Below, one piece after another: positions 17,621 to 26,635 of a stretch of DNA of 64,000 nucleotides. This DNA is from Bacteroides sp. M10 (GTDB lineage Bacteria; Bacteroidota; Bacteroidia; Bacteroidales; Bacteroidaceae), in contig NZ_CP060488.1 of the NCBI RefSeq assembly GCF_014334015.1, forward strand, positions 5,166,501 through 5,230,500, written 5' to 3'. Every line of letters begins with the position of its first letter. Within the stretch, counting starts at the first letter, position 1. Position numbers and translations under genes: made by a program. Under the pieces are notes generated by a model. That model did no database searches and had not been told where the DNA came from. It saw nothing but the letters and a program-made list of their open reading frames with translations.

Positions 17621-18799
17621 TCACTTGGTGTAAATCTTCATCAGCTGTTTATAGTAAGTATCAGCAGAGTATCTTTCTTGTGATTTTTTGGCCAATGATT
17701 CGTAATCAAACGTATATGTGAACATCATCTCAATTTTCTTTTTTAAGTCCACTATATCTTTTGATTTGAACAACATTCCACTTTTTCCCTCTTCTACCAA
17801 TTCGGGAATACCTCCAATGCACGCTCCCAAAACTGGAGTTCCTAAACATTGTGCTTCAATCACTGAAAGTGGATTATTTTCGTTACATTCCGATGAAATA
17901 ACACTAAAACGAGCGCATCCTAATAGTTCTTTTATTTCCGGCCATTGTTTATAGCCTACAAGTTCGATATTTGTTCCTTTGCACAGTATTTTCAACTCTT
18001 CCATCAGGGGGCCTTCACCAATAATTTTCAATTTATATGGCAACTGACGAGCTGCTTTTACCAATGTAACCACCCCTTTTTCATTAGATAGACGACCTAT
18101 AAAACAATAATAATCCAACTTATTATACTCTTGCTTCCTTGTTTTTTCTATATCTATAAAATTACAGAGTGTACACATTTTTGTTTTATCAAAGCCTCCT
18201 TGTATCATCTTATTCGCTATAAATAAACTTGGGCAAATAAATATATCTGTACATTTCTCCAAACGCTCACGATTCCATGATACTGCTTCCTTATAAGCTA
18301 AGAAACTAGCAACAATAGAGTTCTTCATACATTTATACTCAAGCACCTTACGTTTATCCATAAAACATTCTTCACAGGCTATTTTTCCATTACGAAGACA
18401 ATCATAACGAGGACAAAGAAGCTTCAAATCATGTAGAGTCCATACAACTTTAATTCCTCTTTCATGTGCTAGTTCAGCAATTATGGGAGAAAGTTGCGTA
18501 TGAATATTATTCAAATGTACTACGTCAGGTTTGAATTCATCTAATAATGCACAGAAATTTCTTTTTACTTCATTTGTTCCCAATGGACGCAGAAAAGCTT
18601 CCAACATTCCTAATCCGGGTTTAAACTTCACTTCACTCGGAAAATATTTTCTCCATGGAGTTTCCAAATTATCAGGATAATCCATTGCAAATATCGCTAC
18701 CTCATGTCCATACTCTCGTAGCAATAACTCCAGGTTAAGCATATAGATACAATCACCGCCACGACGGTAATAAAACTTGTTTGCCAATAATATTTTCAT
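17621..18799 (-). CDS. Glycosyltransferase family 4 protein
   Basis: 392 residues, GT-B fold. The start MKILLANKFYYRRGGDCIYM with the RGGD loop, the acceptor-side HLNNIHTQLSP and TLHDLKLLCPRYDCL, and the donor-side FIGRLSNEKGVVTLVKAARQ and ENNPLSVIEAQCLGTPVLG identify a GT4 enzyme. A four-cysteine group (CPRYDC, CEECFMDKRK, YKCMKN) between residues about 130 and 165 is common in this subfamily. It adds one sugar to the lipid-linked repeat unit on the cytoplasmic face. The linkage cannot be inferred. Confidence 0.87.
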   Translation of the reverse strand: MKILLANKFYYRRGGDCIYMLNLELLLREYGHEVAIFAMDYPDNLETPWRKYFPSEVKFKPGLGMLEAFLRPLGTNEVKRNFCALLDEFKPDVVHLNNIHTQLSPIIAELAHERGIKVVWTLHDLKLLCPRYDCLRNGKIACEECFMDKRKVLEYKCMKNSIVASFLAYKEAVSWNRERLEKCTDIFICPSLFIANKMIQGGFDKTKMCTLCNFIDIEKTRKQEYNKLDYYCFIGRLSNEKGVVTLVKAARQLPYKLKIIGEGPLMEELKILCKGTNIELVGYKQWPEIKELLGCARFSVISSECNENNPLSVIEAQCLGTPVLGACIGGIPELVEEGKSGMLFKSKDIVDLKKKIEMMFTYTFDYESLAKKSQERYSADTYYKQLMKIYTK

Positions 18800-18837
18800 A
18801 AGAAATAATTGAGTATTTTTCTAGTCATACTATTTAG

Positions 18838-19404
18838 TTATCTAAGCCTCTCCCATTCTTTACTTTCAAAGTTATACCTTTTAAGCACTTTTGCAGGACT
18901 ACCTGCTGCTACACAATAATCCGGTATATCCTTGGTCACTACAGAGTTTGCCCCTATTACGCATTGCTTGCCAATATGGACATTGCCCACTACGACTACA
19001 TTTGTTCCAAGCCAAGTGCCATCATCTATCAGTACACGATCATCCTTACCAGCCCTACATCCTTGTTTATAAATATAAACATCCGGATTTCTATATTCAT
19101 GATTATGGTCTGCTATAAATACATAAGGACCGGTTAGCACTCCTTTTCCTATTATCACAATGTTATGTGCTGATATTGTGGAATGATTGCCTATCTCTGT
19201 GTGGTCTCCTATAGACAAAAGAGCATTCCGACTTATATAAACATCCAACGAAGGCCGGAACTTTACATTATCTCCCAATTTAAAATTCCCCTTATTGATT
19301 ATATTTAAATTAATCCCAAGATAACAGCAATCTCCACACTCGATGTGATTAAATCTGCATTTAAGCCATCCAATCAGATACTTGACTAATAATTTGATTC
19401 GCAT
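18838..19404 (-). CDS. Hexapeptide-repeat sugar O-acetyltransferase
   Basis: 188 residues made largely of left-handed beta-helix hexapeptide turns (LGINLNIINKGNFKLGDNVK ... IGNHSTISAHNIVIIGKGVL). The acetyl-CoA acetyltransferase signature follows: FIADHNHEYRNP, WLGTNVVVVGNVHIGKQCVI and VVTKDIPDYCVAAGSPAKVL. It resembles WcaF/Maa-type enzymes and probably O-acetylates a capsule sugar. Its start overlaps the preceding glycosyltransferase-like gene by 19 bases, implying coupled translation. Confidence 0.88.
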   Translation of the reverse strand: MRIKLLVKYLIGWLKCRFNHIECGDCCYLGINLNIINKGNFKLGDNVKFRPSLDVYISRNALLSIGDHTEIGNHSTISAHNIVIIGKGVLTGPYVFIADHNHEYRNPDVYIYKQGCRAGKDDRVLIDDGTWLGTNVVVVGNVHIGKQCVIGANSVVTKDIPDYCVAAGSPAKVLKRYNFESKEWERLR

Positions 19405-20357
19405 AAGTCCACGATTTTTTGAATGCCAGAATCAAAATTATCTCTTCCACAAACATCTTTTAGAAACTTGTGGAGTTTGAGTGCCTTATCATTACGTTCT
19501 TTCTCATTCAATAAATAATAACGAATAGCATCTTTCCATTGCTTTACATCACGCTCCAAAGCACACCCCCGATCAGAAGTAATATATGCTCTTGTTGTAG
19601 CGGTTGAGGAGGTAATAACAAATCTCTTACTTCCCGCTGCTTGAAACAACACCAATAATCCTGCCTGAGCTTCGGTTGTCAGTGGCATTGCTACTATGGC
19701 GGAATTAGCCATCTCTTGTAGAAACTGATTAAAGGGCAGATTACATTTCACCTTAATGTTCTCTGTTATATATTCTTTATACATATGATAGTCTAAGCTA
19801 TTCATTACAAATAAAAATTTCACATCAGACATTTGTTTTGCCACTTCTAGCATAAAAGACCAATCTCTTGAATTTCCTCCACCTACAAATATATCATGAT
19901 TCAACGATTCACATTTTCTTTCCCATTTTTCATGATAAGGGTCATGAATTACAGTATAATTAAAATCAAGACACAACCACTCTTTCAACAATTCTCCATA
20001 ATGAGAAGAAGTTACACTGGCATGGAAATATTTCGACATTAAAGCCTTGCGATACATTTTCGACACAATGCGATTTTGTATAGTATCTTTCTTTTTTAAA
20101 AGAATATTGAGACAACCAATATTTCTACGCTGGAAAGTCAAAAGACACATCCAATAAAGTAATACAGCTTGAAAATCATACCAACAAAACACTGTTTCCC
20201 CTTTTCGGGAACAACATAGAGCTCGAAAACAGCCTATCGTCCAACCCACGATACGTTTCTTAGTACGAGGCGATTCAATATAGTGCACCTCTTGTCGCAA
20301 ATTTCGGGGCTTAAACTCACTATCCACATTAGAAAAGCCATGTAATATGTGTATCAT
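19386..20357 (-). CDS. Glycosyltransferase-like protein of the capsule operon
   Basis: 323 residues. The central FVGGGNSRDWSFMLEVAKQM and the C-terminal MANSAIVAMPLTTEAQAGLLVLFQAAG with TATTRAYITSDRGCALER follow the donor-domain layout of GT-B enzymes. The classical GT4 EX7E motif is weak: the position normally Glu-rich reads TTEAQAGLLVLFQAA. The N-terminal acceptor domain is divergent. It is placed between the acetyltransferase and a pyruvyltransferase, consistent with repeat-unit assembly. The family number is uncertain. Confidence 0.72.
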   Translation of the reverse strand: MIHILHGFSNVDSEFKPRNLRQEVHYIESPRTKKRIVGWTIGCFRALCCSRKGETVFCWYDFQAVLLYWMCLLTFQRRNIGCLNILLKKKDTIQNRIVSKMYRKALMSKYFHASVTSSHYGELLKEWLCLDFNYTVIHDPYHEKWERKCESLNHDIFVGGGNSRDWSFMLEVAKQMSDVKFLFVMNSLDYHMYKEYITENIKVKCNLPFNQFLQEMANSAIVAMPLTTEAQAGLLVLFQAAGSKRFVITSSTATTRAYITSDRGCALERDVKQWKDAIRYYLLNEKERNDKALKLHKFLKDVCGRDNFDSGIQKIVDLCESNY

Positions 20358-20367
20358 CTTACTATCC

Positions 20368-21405
20368 TTATTTTAAAACATTACGCAAAAAGTCAATTGA
20401 CCGTTCTCTATAAATAGCCAATATACTGTCTACCCTCTCATAATCAATCGGACGCTGAAGCACCTCCATGTTCTTTTCCAACTCCTCCTGTGAAGTAAAC
20501 ACATGATTTTCTAGTCCTACTAAATCAAGCAAATCAAGCAGACGGCTCGATAATCCATTCGCTATAGGAATCACAGCAAACTGACGATGATAAAGCAAGC
20601 TAAACACTAATCCATGGAAGGAATCTGTCACTACAACCTCCGCTCCACCAATCTGCTCTATCCATCCTTTTATAGCAGGAGGATAACAATATTCAAACCC
20701 TCTCAAAGGATATCCATTAAATATCATACGAGCCGGTATACCCATCTTGTATGAAAGATAACGTGCCATATCAAGCTGACAATCATTACGATTCAAGAGA
20801 TAACAGACAATGCGATGATTGGGAGTAATAGATGAAGTAATTTCCACATAAGAAGAATGTAACATTGTAGGATCAAGCACTAAGCTACTATCAAGGCTAA
20901 ATTGCTGCTTTAATATATTTTGGCCCGTAACTTCTCTCACAGATATGCCCGAAAAACGATGAAGAAGTTTATCTATAGTAGGCAGTAGCTCTTTATGGCT
21001 CTCCGGCCACATATTCACCCCAAAGCTCGAAGCAAACGACACTCTGCGAACCTGCTCCCCTCCAAAATCAAGAAAATAGGCTAAACATTGTTCACGACTA
21101 ATTAAAGGATTCCATGTTTGGTCACTTCCTACCAATAAACAATCATAATCCAACTTTGCCTTTTTAAGCTCCTCCACTGTCTTATAATGCCGTGTAAGCG
21201 ATGGGTAAAACTTTTTGCAAAACCTATAAAATTTAATAAAGCGAGGAATAAAAATCAATTGTCTCAACTTTATAGGTTCTGGCTGCCTAAGGTCTATCAA
21301 CTCTACTTCATGTCCCAATTCCTTAAGAAGCCGACATGTGGCATAAGTTTGCAACACTGCTCCACAATTATACGACTTATGATATGTTAATAATCCGATT
21401 TTCAT
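20368..21405 (-). CDS. Polysaccharide pyruvyl transferase family protein
   Basis: 345 residues starting MKIGLLTYHKSYNCGAVLQT, the usual N-terminus of the PS_pyruv_trans family. The internal YDCLLVGSDQTWNPLISREQ and the C-terminal GGAEVVVTDSFHGLVFSLLY also fit. The family adds ketal pyruvate from phosphoenolpyruvate to sugars, though some members act differently. It overlaps the preceding FrhB-like gene by 4 bases. Such FrhB-like/pyruvyltransferase pairs are a repeated feature of Bacteroides capsule loci, and this locus has two (the other at 27990-30102). Confidence 0.88.
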   Translation of the reverse strand: MKIGLLTYHKSYNCGAVLQTYATCRLLKELGHEVELIDLRQPEPIKLRQLIFIPRFIKFYRFCKKFYPSLTRHYKTVEELKKAKLDYDCLLVGSDQTWNPLISREQCLAYFLDFGGEQVRRVSFASSFGVNMWPESHKELLPTIDKLLHRFSGISVREVTGQNILKQQFSLDSSLVLDPTMLHSSYVEITSSITPNHRIVCYLLNRNDCQLDMARYLSYKMGIPARMIFNGYPLRGFEYCYPPAIKGWIEQIGGAEVVVTDSFHGLVFSLLYHRQFAVIPIANGLSSRLLDLLDLVGLENHVFTSQEELEKNMEVLQRPIDYERVDSILAIYRERSIDFLRNVLK

Positions 21406-22613
21406 TGCTTATGTCCTATTCTATCTATAATATTTACTACTATTCCGTAAACTTTCCGAATCACTTTCAACAGTATCCATGGACTTTTATTTGAAAATGT
21501 ATTTGCATATATTTTTGAAAATGTGCTGTCACTTAATTGTGAAGAAAGGAAAGCCAACAACTTTCGTTCTAAAAAATATTGCTGAATCGAATGTCCTGTT
21601 ACCAATCTATGATTATGAGATATGGCTAAGTTCATATCAGCCTTATCATAAAATAAAGAATCTCTTAATGACGAAAGGAACTGCCTCGCTTTATCAGTAT
21701 GAGCTATAATCAACGATATACCATCAAAATGTTCTTCATCATATTTAATACATCCCCAATAATCCCCTATGGTAAAGTCTGATTTGCGATTTTTTCCAAC
21801 GAAAGGACAGTCATAACAAGAATACCTATTCGTTAATTCGAGACTAAACCCAGTAGTAATTAAATTATTTTTATTTGCATAATCATAAATTTTACCATTT
21901 TCATCTTCGACTTTTAAATTATAACGAAATCCTCTAGGTTTCCATCCTGTTTCCTTTGTACGAAATGACAAAACACGCTTCACTTTATACGGTGCCTGAC
22001 TAATAAATTTATCAATTAAAATTCTAGAAGGAATTCCACCACAAATTAAATCCACCGTAACCAGATTCCCTTTATAAGTTCTATCTTTCAAAAAAGATAA
22101 TAGTCCAGCAATTTGACAACCTGTACCCGAGAAAAGAACCATTCGACCTTCCTTCAAATATTTCAAAGCGAGTTTATAATTTCCAGATGTATTGCTATGT
22201 GTATATTTTGACCCCTGCAAACAACTCAATTCTTCCTTAGTCTCAATTGCCTGATGATGAACATAACAAGGTGATTCTATTTTCGCACCAAACACAATTC
22301 CCCCTTGTTCTATTACAGAAAACGCCATTGCATAAAAAGCGCCACCTGAAGCACTAGTCTTTCGATGTGTTCTATTTTTTGCCCAAGCTGCATAGAAATC
22401 TGAATATTCACTTTTCTGATATTCGAAATTCGAGACGATCGGACAGATTTGTTCACACATGCCACAACCAACACATTTACTTTTATCTATCTCTACATAC
22501 CGATGCCCATCATAATGTTCAACTATATTTATAGCATTTTTATTGCACACATCTATACAAGCAAAACAGCCTGTACATTGTTTATCTGTAGCCAGTCGAG
22601 GTACAAAACTCAT
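21402..22613 (-). CDS. FrhB-like protein (coenzyme F420 hydrogenase beta-subunit family) with N-terminal ferredoxin domain
   Basis: I prefer the ATG at 22613 (MSFVPRLATDKQC, 403 residues), because the upstream ATG at 22655 lies inside the previous gene. Two [4Fe-4S] motifs come first: CTGCFACIDVCNKNAI and CVGCGMCEQICPI. The FrhB N and C domains follow, with SASGGAFYAMAF, FSGTGCQIAGLLSFL and YSCYDCPFVGKNRKSDFTIG. Despite the family name, Bacteroides has no known F420 metabolism, so it is likely a flavin/iron-sulphur redox enzyme acting on a sugar or on the partner pyruvyltransferase. The exact reaction is unknown. Confidence 0.82.
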   Translation of the reverse strand: MSFVPRLATDKQCTGCFACIDVCNKNAINIVEHYDGHRYVEIDKSKCVGCGMCEQICPIVSNFEYQKSEYSDFYAAWAKNRTHRKTSASGGAFYAMAFSVIEQGGIVFGAKIESPCYVHHQAIETKEELSCLQGSKYTHSNTSGNYKLALKYLKEGRMVLFSGTGCQIAGLLSFLKDRTYKGNLVTVDLICGGIPSRILIDKFISQAPYKVKRVLSFRTKETGWKPRGFRYNLKVEDENGKIYDYANKNNLITTGFSLELTNRYSCYDCPFVGKNRKSDFTIGDYWGCIKYDEEHFDGISLIIAHTDKARQFLSSLRDSLFYDKADMNLAISHNHRLVTGHSIQQYFLERKLLAFLSSQLSDSTFSKIYANTFSNKSPWILLKVIRKVYGIVVNIIDRIGHKQ

Positions 22614-22617
22614 AAAT

Positions 22618-23739
22618 TTACAATTTAGAAAAGAAGTCTTTATATTTCGCAACAATACTGGTTAGCGAAAGCTCCTTATCTACAAAATTCTTTTGATTAA
22701 CAGAAAGTTCTTTTAAAAGCACATCCCTGTTTTCTATACACCACTGCATTTTATCCGCTAAATCACCTGCATTTCCTGATTGGAATGCTAATCCCGTCAC
22801 TCCATCTTCTACAAACTCCTTAAATTGAGGAATGTCAGAGACCAATGTAACGACATTATATCTAAATGCTACCGTTATAGCCCCACTTTGGGCTATATCT
22901 TGATAAGGCATAACAAAAACATGACTATCTGCAAACATATTAGCTACATCCTCGTTAGGAATTCGTTTAATCATTAGTTCAAACACATCTGGACACTTTA
23001 TAAACGATGCATAGTTTTGTTCCCAATTACAATTACAGCTACCAGCAATCCTTACTTTGAAGTTTTCAATACCTCTATCATGCAAAATATTTGCAGCTTC
23101 AATCAATAAATCAACCCGCTTATATGCAACAATATTTCCAAAAAATAAAAATCTAAAAGTCCGTTCTTCCTTTTTATTTACTTCAATAGTAGATTCTCCA
23201 TAATCCTTTAAAGCCAAATGTGCCATTAGAATATTCTTTCCATGAACTTTCTCTTTGAGAATTACTTCCTGGCTTCTTGAGAAGACCTGAATATTCTTAA
23301 AACTACGAATCCACATATTAGTTAGTTTTTTAGCCCATTTTTCCGAATTAGCTCCTCTTGGAGTAGAAACATTGTGACATGCGATAACGACATTTCTTTT
23401 AGGAAGCATTAAACGATACATCATAGTGCCATAAGGATGCATAGCTGCTGAAATATAATACAAATTTGGAAGAAATGCTCTAGCTCTTTTAATAATACGT
23501 ATTAAATCAATTATATTATGAGGGCTCCTAAGTCGATACGTTAAATAGAAAAAATAGACCAAAACATTAGGATTGTCTTTCAGTACAGATCTTACATATA
23601 ACTCATAATCGATCTCCTGATTATTTTCTACCACTATTTGCCAATCAATAGAATAATCTTTGGCTAAAAGATTTATAATTGGCAAATCAACATCAATGAA
23701 ACAACTTGGAGTTATCCAAGATATTTTTTTCTTATTCAT
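22618..23739 (-). CDS. Glycosyltransferase (GT4-like)
   Basis: 373 residues, GT-B type. The donor-side half has FLFFGNIVAYKRVDLLIEAA, IRIP-like NEDVANMFADSHVFVMPYQD and QSGAITVAFRYNVVTLVSDI, a recognisable GT1/GT4 C-terminal domain. The N-terminal half is divergent. The start MNKKKISWITPSCFIDVDLP is at an ATG with an A-rich upstream. Downstream the FrhB-like gene begins within 5 bases. Base composition here is more AT-rich than in the rml genes, as usual for capsule centres. Confidence 0.82.
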   Translation of the reverse strand: MNKKKISWITPSCFIDVDLPIINLLAKDYSIDWQIVVENNQEIDYELYVRSVLKDNPNVLVYFFYLTYRLRSPHNIIDLIRIIKRARAFLPNLYYISAAMHPYGTMMYRLMLPKRNVVIACHNVSTPRGANSEKWAKKLTNMWIRSFKNIQVFSRSQEVILKEKVHGKNILMAHLALKDYGESTIEVNKKEERTFRFLFFGNIVAYKRVDLLIEAANILHDRGIENFKVRIAGSCNCNWEQNYASFIKCPDVFELMIKRIPNEDVANMFADSHVFVMPYQDIAQSGAITVAFRYNVVTLVSDIPQFKEFVEDGVTGLAFQSGNAGDLADKMQWCIENRDVLLKELSVNQKNFVDKELSLTSIVAKYKDFFSKL

Positions 23740-23971
23740 ATAAAAAAGGTATATATCGTAAGTATCCAGCCCCTATAACAATAATCCTTAGCCCAGTATT
23801 CCTGGTTTTTGGGAGCTATAGTTTACATTATTTCTCAAAATCTTCACTACTATGCATGACTATTATTTTTTTAGACCATGCAAAGTTTGAACAACGGCCA
23901 ACTATTGACAAAACGTGAAACCTTACTCCTCACTCCAAAATTTGTAAAAGCGCTCAATCTCTTATAAAGAT
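23740..23971. other. Gene-free stretch inside the capsule operon
   Basis: I find no supported ORF, no terminator hairpin with a T run and no consensus promoter in these 232 bases. It may be decayed coding sequence, because a short reverse-strand frame near 23920-23970 is protein-like, but I cannot identify it. Confidence 0.3.
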
Positions 23972-25090
23972 TTATTCCAAGCCTTTATTTAAAGCTTTTT
24001 TTAAAGCTTCTATATATCCTTTACCATTTTTCAAATCAGGTTCCATATAGTTCCCTTCTCCCCATTCATTCCAAGACTTCAACAGAAGAATTTGTTGATT
24101 TTGAGGTTTATTTTTTATTGCATCTAAGGCTTCCAATACATGTTTATAAAAGAAATATGGAGTTGAATTAACCCAAAGACTACCATTCCATCCACTACGC
24201 GGAGTATGATCCCATTGTGGTACAATAGAAGGTATTACATCTACAGATTGATCATCTTCCGTTATTAATGAATGATAATACTTACTATAATCGATCATTC
24301 TAGGAGGACGTTTTAAAATAAAGCCTTTTGCATATTGATATATTTTAAAAAGTCCTCTCCCCACCTTACCCAACTTATGAAGTTGTGGATTTACCATTCC
24401 ACCTAACCTCTGGTAAGTGACTACATCGAACCCTTTAGCTAATAGTTCTTTTTTACTAATAGATGAAGACGTTATATTTGCCACCAAATAAAGCCCATCA
24501 AATCCGGCTCTTTCAGTCCAACATTTAAAGTTCTGAATATATTCTTCAGGAATTGAAATTGGATCAAAAATAAGCAAAAAAGGCTTGTTGTCTATTTTTA
24601 CATATCTAGGATCCTTAAATGCCTTTAATAAAAATGTAAAATGCATTTTTTCATCATCAATTCCTGGATACATTTGTTCTATCAACAGTTTATTAGTTGA
24701 AGTACCATCACTATTCCAATTCTTTGCATACCAAGAATGATTTGCCCAACCTAGACAAAATGGGAAATCAGGTTTCCCTGTATTTAAGACTTCATTAAAG
24801 ATATCTGCCATCAAGCGTTTTCCATTTCCAAACCAATAATGCCAATAACAGAACGCTGTAACTCCCGCCTCCTTAGCTAATTCAACTTGCTGTTCTCGTA
24901 CAATAGGTAATCTTAAATCATAATATCCTAAATCAGCAGGAACTCTGGGCTGATTGTGCCCTTTAAATAAAGCTTTTGCTTTACCAACATTTGTCCACTC
25001 AGTGAAACCTTTTCCCCACCATTCATCATTATCCGGTATTGGATGGAACTGTGGCAAATAGAATGCTATTATTTCAACTTTATTTCCCAT
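23972..25090 (-). CDS. WbsX-like protein (GH99-like domain)
   Basis: 372 residues from the ATG at 25090 (MGNKVEIIAFYLPQFHPIPD). The ATG at 25126 would add twelve untypical residues. It carries the complete WbsX signature: NDEWWGKGFTEWTNVGKAKA, HNQPRVPADLGYYDLR, GVTAFCYWHYWFGNGKRLM, FPFCLGWANHSWYAKNW and LLKSWNEWGEGNYMEPD. The family occurs in O-antigen and capsule clusters and has been labelled a glycosyltransferase, but its fold is that of GH99-like glycosidases. It may trim, transfer or edit a glycan. The acidic residue in the final WNEW(G)E motif is intact. Confidence 0.86.
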   Translation of the reverse strand: MGNKVEIIAFYLPQFHPIPDNDEWWGKGFTEWTNVGKAKALFKGHNQPRVPADLGYYDLRLPIVREQQVELAKEAGVTAFCYWHYWFGNGKRLMADIFNEVLNTGKPDFPFCLGWANHSWYAKNWNSDGTSTNKLLIEQMYPGIDDEKMHFTFLLKAFKDPRYVKIDNKPFLLIFDPISIPEEYIQNFKCWTERAGFDGLYLVANITSSSISKKELLAKGFDVVTYQRLGGMVNPQLHKLGKVGRGLFKIYQYAKGFILKRPPRMIDYSKYYHSLITEDDQSVDVIPSIVPQWDHTPRSGWNGSLWVNSTPYFFYKHVLEALDAIKNKPQNQQILLLKSWNEWGEGNYMEPDLKNGKGYIEALKKALNKGLE

Positions 25091-25126
25091 TCGTTTTTCG
25101 TTATAAATTATATAATTTAGCACCAA

Positions 25127-25347
25127 TTGTAAACATCTCTAATCTAAAATACGGTACTATAGTAAGTACTCAATTAAAGGCATCTCCCTTTGAAAGGGCA
25201 TATAAATGTGCCCTAAACCGAGTTTTGTTAATAAATTTAGTTTTGAATTTAACACTGGCTTGTAACCAATGTAATTTCGTCAGTGCCCATGTTATTTTGC
25301 ATGAGACATACATGCTTAGTGTACAGTATCTTTAAACTGGGCTGCCT
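25127..25347. other. Gene-free stretch beside the IS66 remnant
   Basis: No supported ORF. GGGCATATAAATGTGCCC near 25196-25213 is a near-palindrome. The region borders the degenerate transposase genes and may include an eroded element end, but I saw no intact terminal inverted repeat. Confidence 0.3.
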
Positions 25348-25839
25348 TCAACTCATCACTAATAAAAACATAAGCATTAGCCAATAGCCTGAAGAAACTC
25401 TGGAGTGGCTTTTCGTCCCTTCGAATTTGGTTACTACCTCAGGATGCCCCACAGTGGGGAAATATCCCCATTTAGGCTTCTTACCAGAACGTTCCTGATT
25501 CGCATAATCAAACTTTTCCTGAAGGGATTTTAACTTGCGTTCCGCTGATTTACGAAGTTTACGCTCTTCGGACAATACTAATGTTTTCTCTTCATACCAA
25601 AATTGGAATAAAGCCCATTGCTCCTCCAAAGCCTTTTGCTTGGCTATGAAACCCTCAAAAGTAAGACGCATAGCTTTCTCTGTCAAACGTAAGTCTTGAC
25701 TCTCCTCGGCAAGGTATTAAATATATCGGTCTTTTTGATCTTCTGCCATACCTTCACTATAATTTATAGGAGCACGTGAGTAGTTTTCCCTACTCAACAA
25801 CTCCCGTTTTAATTCAATTACAAGTTGCAGTTCGTTCAT
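25348..25839 (-). pseudogene. IS66-family TnpC (transposase) remnant with in-frame stop
   Basis: From an ATG at 25839 the minus strand reads MNELQLVIELKRELLSRENY, typical of Bacteroides IS66-type TnpC N-termini. A TAA at 25719-25717 (codon 41) interrupts it. The frame then continues with LAEESQDLRL and a lysine-rich coiled coil (ERKLRKSAERKLKSLQ), up to a stop at 25348. Only about 160 of the usual 450-500 or more residues remain, so the catalytic core is lost. The in-frame continuation past the stop shows a decayed gene rather than a real small protein. Confidence 0.7.
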
Positions 25840-25969
25840 ATTTAAGCCTCTGATTTACAGCATTAAAGATAGCAAAACATTCTCCAAGCCCGCAAATAAC
25901 ATAGTCATATAATTATCTGATTATCAAGGCTCTAATAATCAGATTCTCAAGAATTAAAACTACATTCTT

Positions 25970-26248
25970 TCAGTCAATCCGATAAATTGTATCAACCCCT
26001 TTTCGCTCCACTTTCATGAATTGATAGCCTGATACAAACTTCTTTTCAAACACACTGTAGGAACGGTTATCGAATGAAAACATATGGACTATTCTACGTT
26101 TTCGAGACATGACTATAAACACATCCCTATCATAGGATTAGCGGTGAAGCCGCTCGCGCATGATGGACAACACGCGGCTGTGATTGCAACGCACATCCGT
26201 AAAATCACGAACATAATAGAAATGGTTAAGACCGATTACACTTAACAT
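25970..26248 (-). pseudogene. IS66-family TnpB remnant
   Basis: From the ATG at 26248 the translation begins MLSVIGLNHFYYVRDFTDVR, matching the '(Y)(F)...DMRKG' start of TnpB. It meets a TAA after 36 codons, then continues in the same frame with DVFIVMSRKRRIVHMFSFDN and FEKKFVSGYQFM, the typical TnpB core. It ends near 25970. The internal stop shows it is inactive. Confidence 0.65.
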
Positions 26249-26284
26249 AAAGTTTCCAGTTTCTCTACCAGCAGAACTAAATCC

Positions 26285-26590
26285 TGATAGCTTAAATTCT
26301 TTCTAGATGAATGAAGGCCATTGCTCATGCGAATATCAATCCAAATACAAACAGAATTCACATTGCTTCCTGATAAAGTACCAGGATAGCAGTTGGATCA
26401 GGGAGATTCCTCGGCTTTAGCAACAGGTACGCCATCAACTTTAACTTCAACTACTCGGTTACGGGTATCCTGATACCATTTATGAAAGAGGTTATAAGGA
26501 ATTTTATGCTTCACACAAAAGAATTGGAAAGATTCGCCATGAGGCAAAGCCTCGGTTTGGTACGAAAGTAAAATCTTTCAAGATCTGTAC
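26285..26590 (-). pseudogene. IS66-family TnpA remnant
   Basis: The minus strand at about 26575-26405 reads ALPHGESFQFFCVKHKIPYN then LFHKWYQDTRNRVVEVKV, a TnpA-like helix-turn-helix block, ending at a stop. A second piece in another frame near 26380-26250 reads SNGLHSSRKNLSYQDLVLL and LVEKLETL, the usual TnpA C-terminus. At least one frameshift therefore separates them. Order A, B, C on the minus strand matches an intact IS66 element. Confidence 0.55.
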
Positions 26591-26635
26591 TGCTATACAT
26601 AATTTTATTATTTTGTTTACAGCAATGATAGACCT

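Larger units (their letters stand above)
25348..26600 (-). mobile_element. Degenerate IS66-family insertion sequence in the capsule operon
   Basis: The three decayed genes tnpA, tnpB and tnpC lie in the correct order and strand between the WbsX-like gene and wzy. The element is truncated inside tnpC and I saw no intact terminal inverted repeats or target duplication. It is oriented with the operon, so transcription through it remains possible. Confidence 0.65.

Noticed and set aside
25348..25686. A 112-residue independent protein
   Set aside because: It is in frame with an upstream TnpC N-terminus and separated from it only by a TAA, so it is a piece of a decayed transposase.
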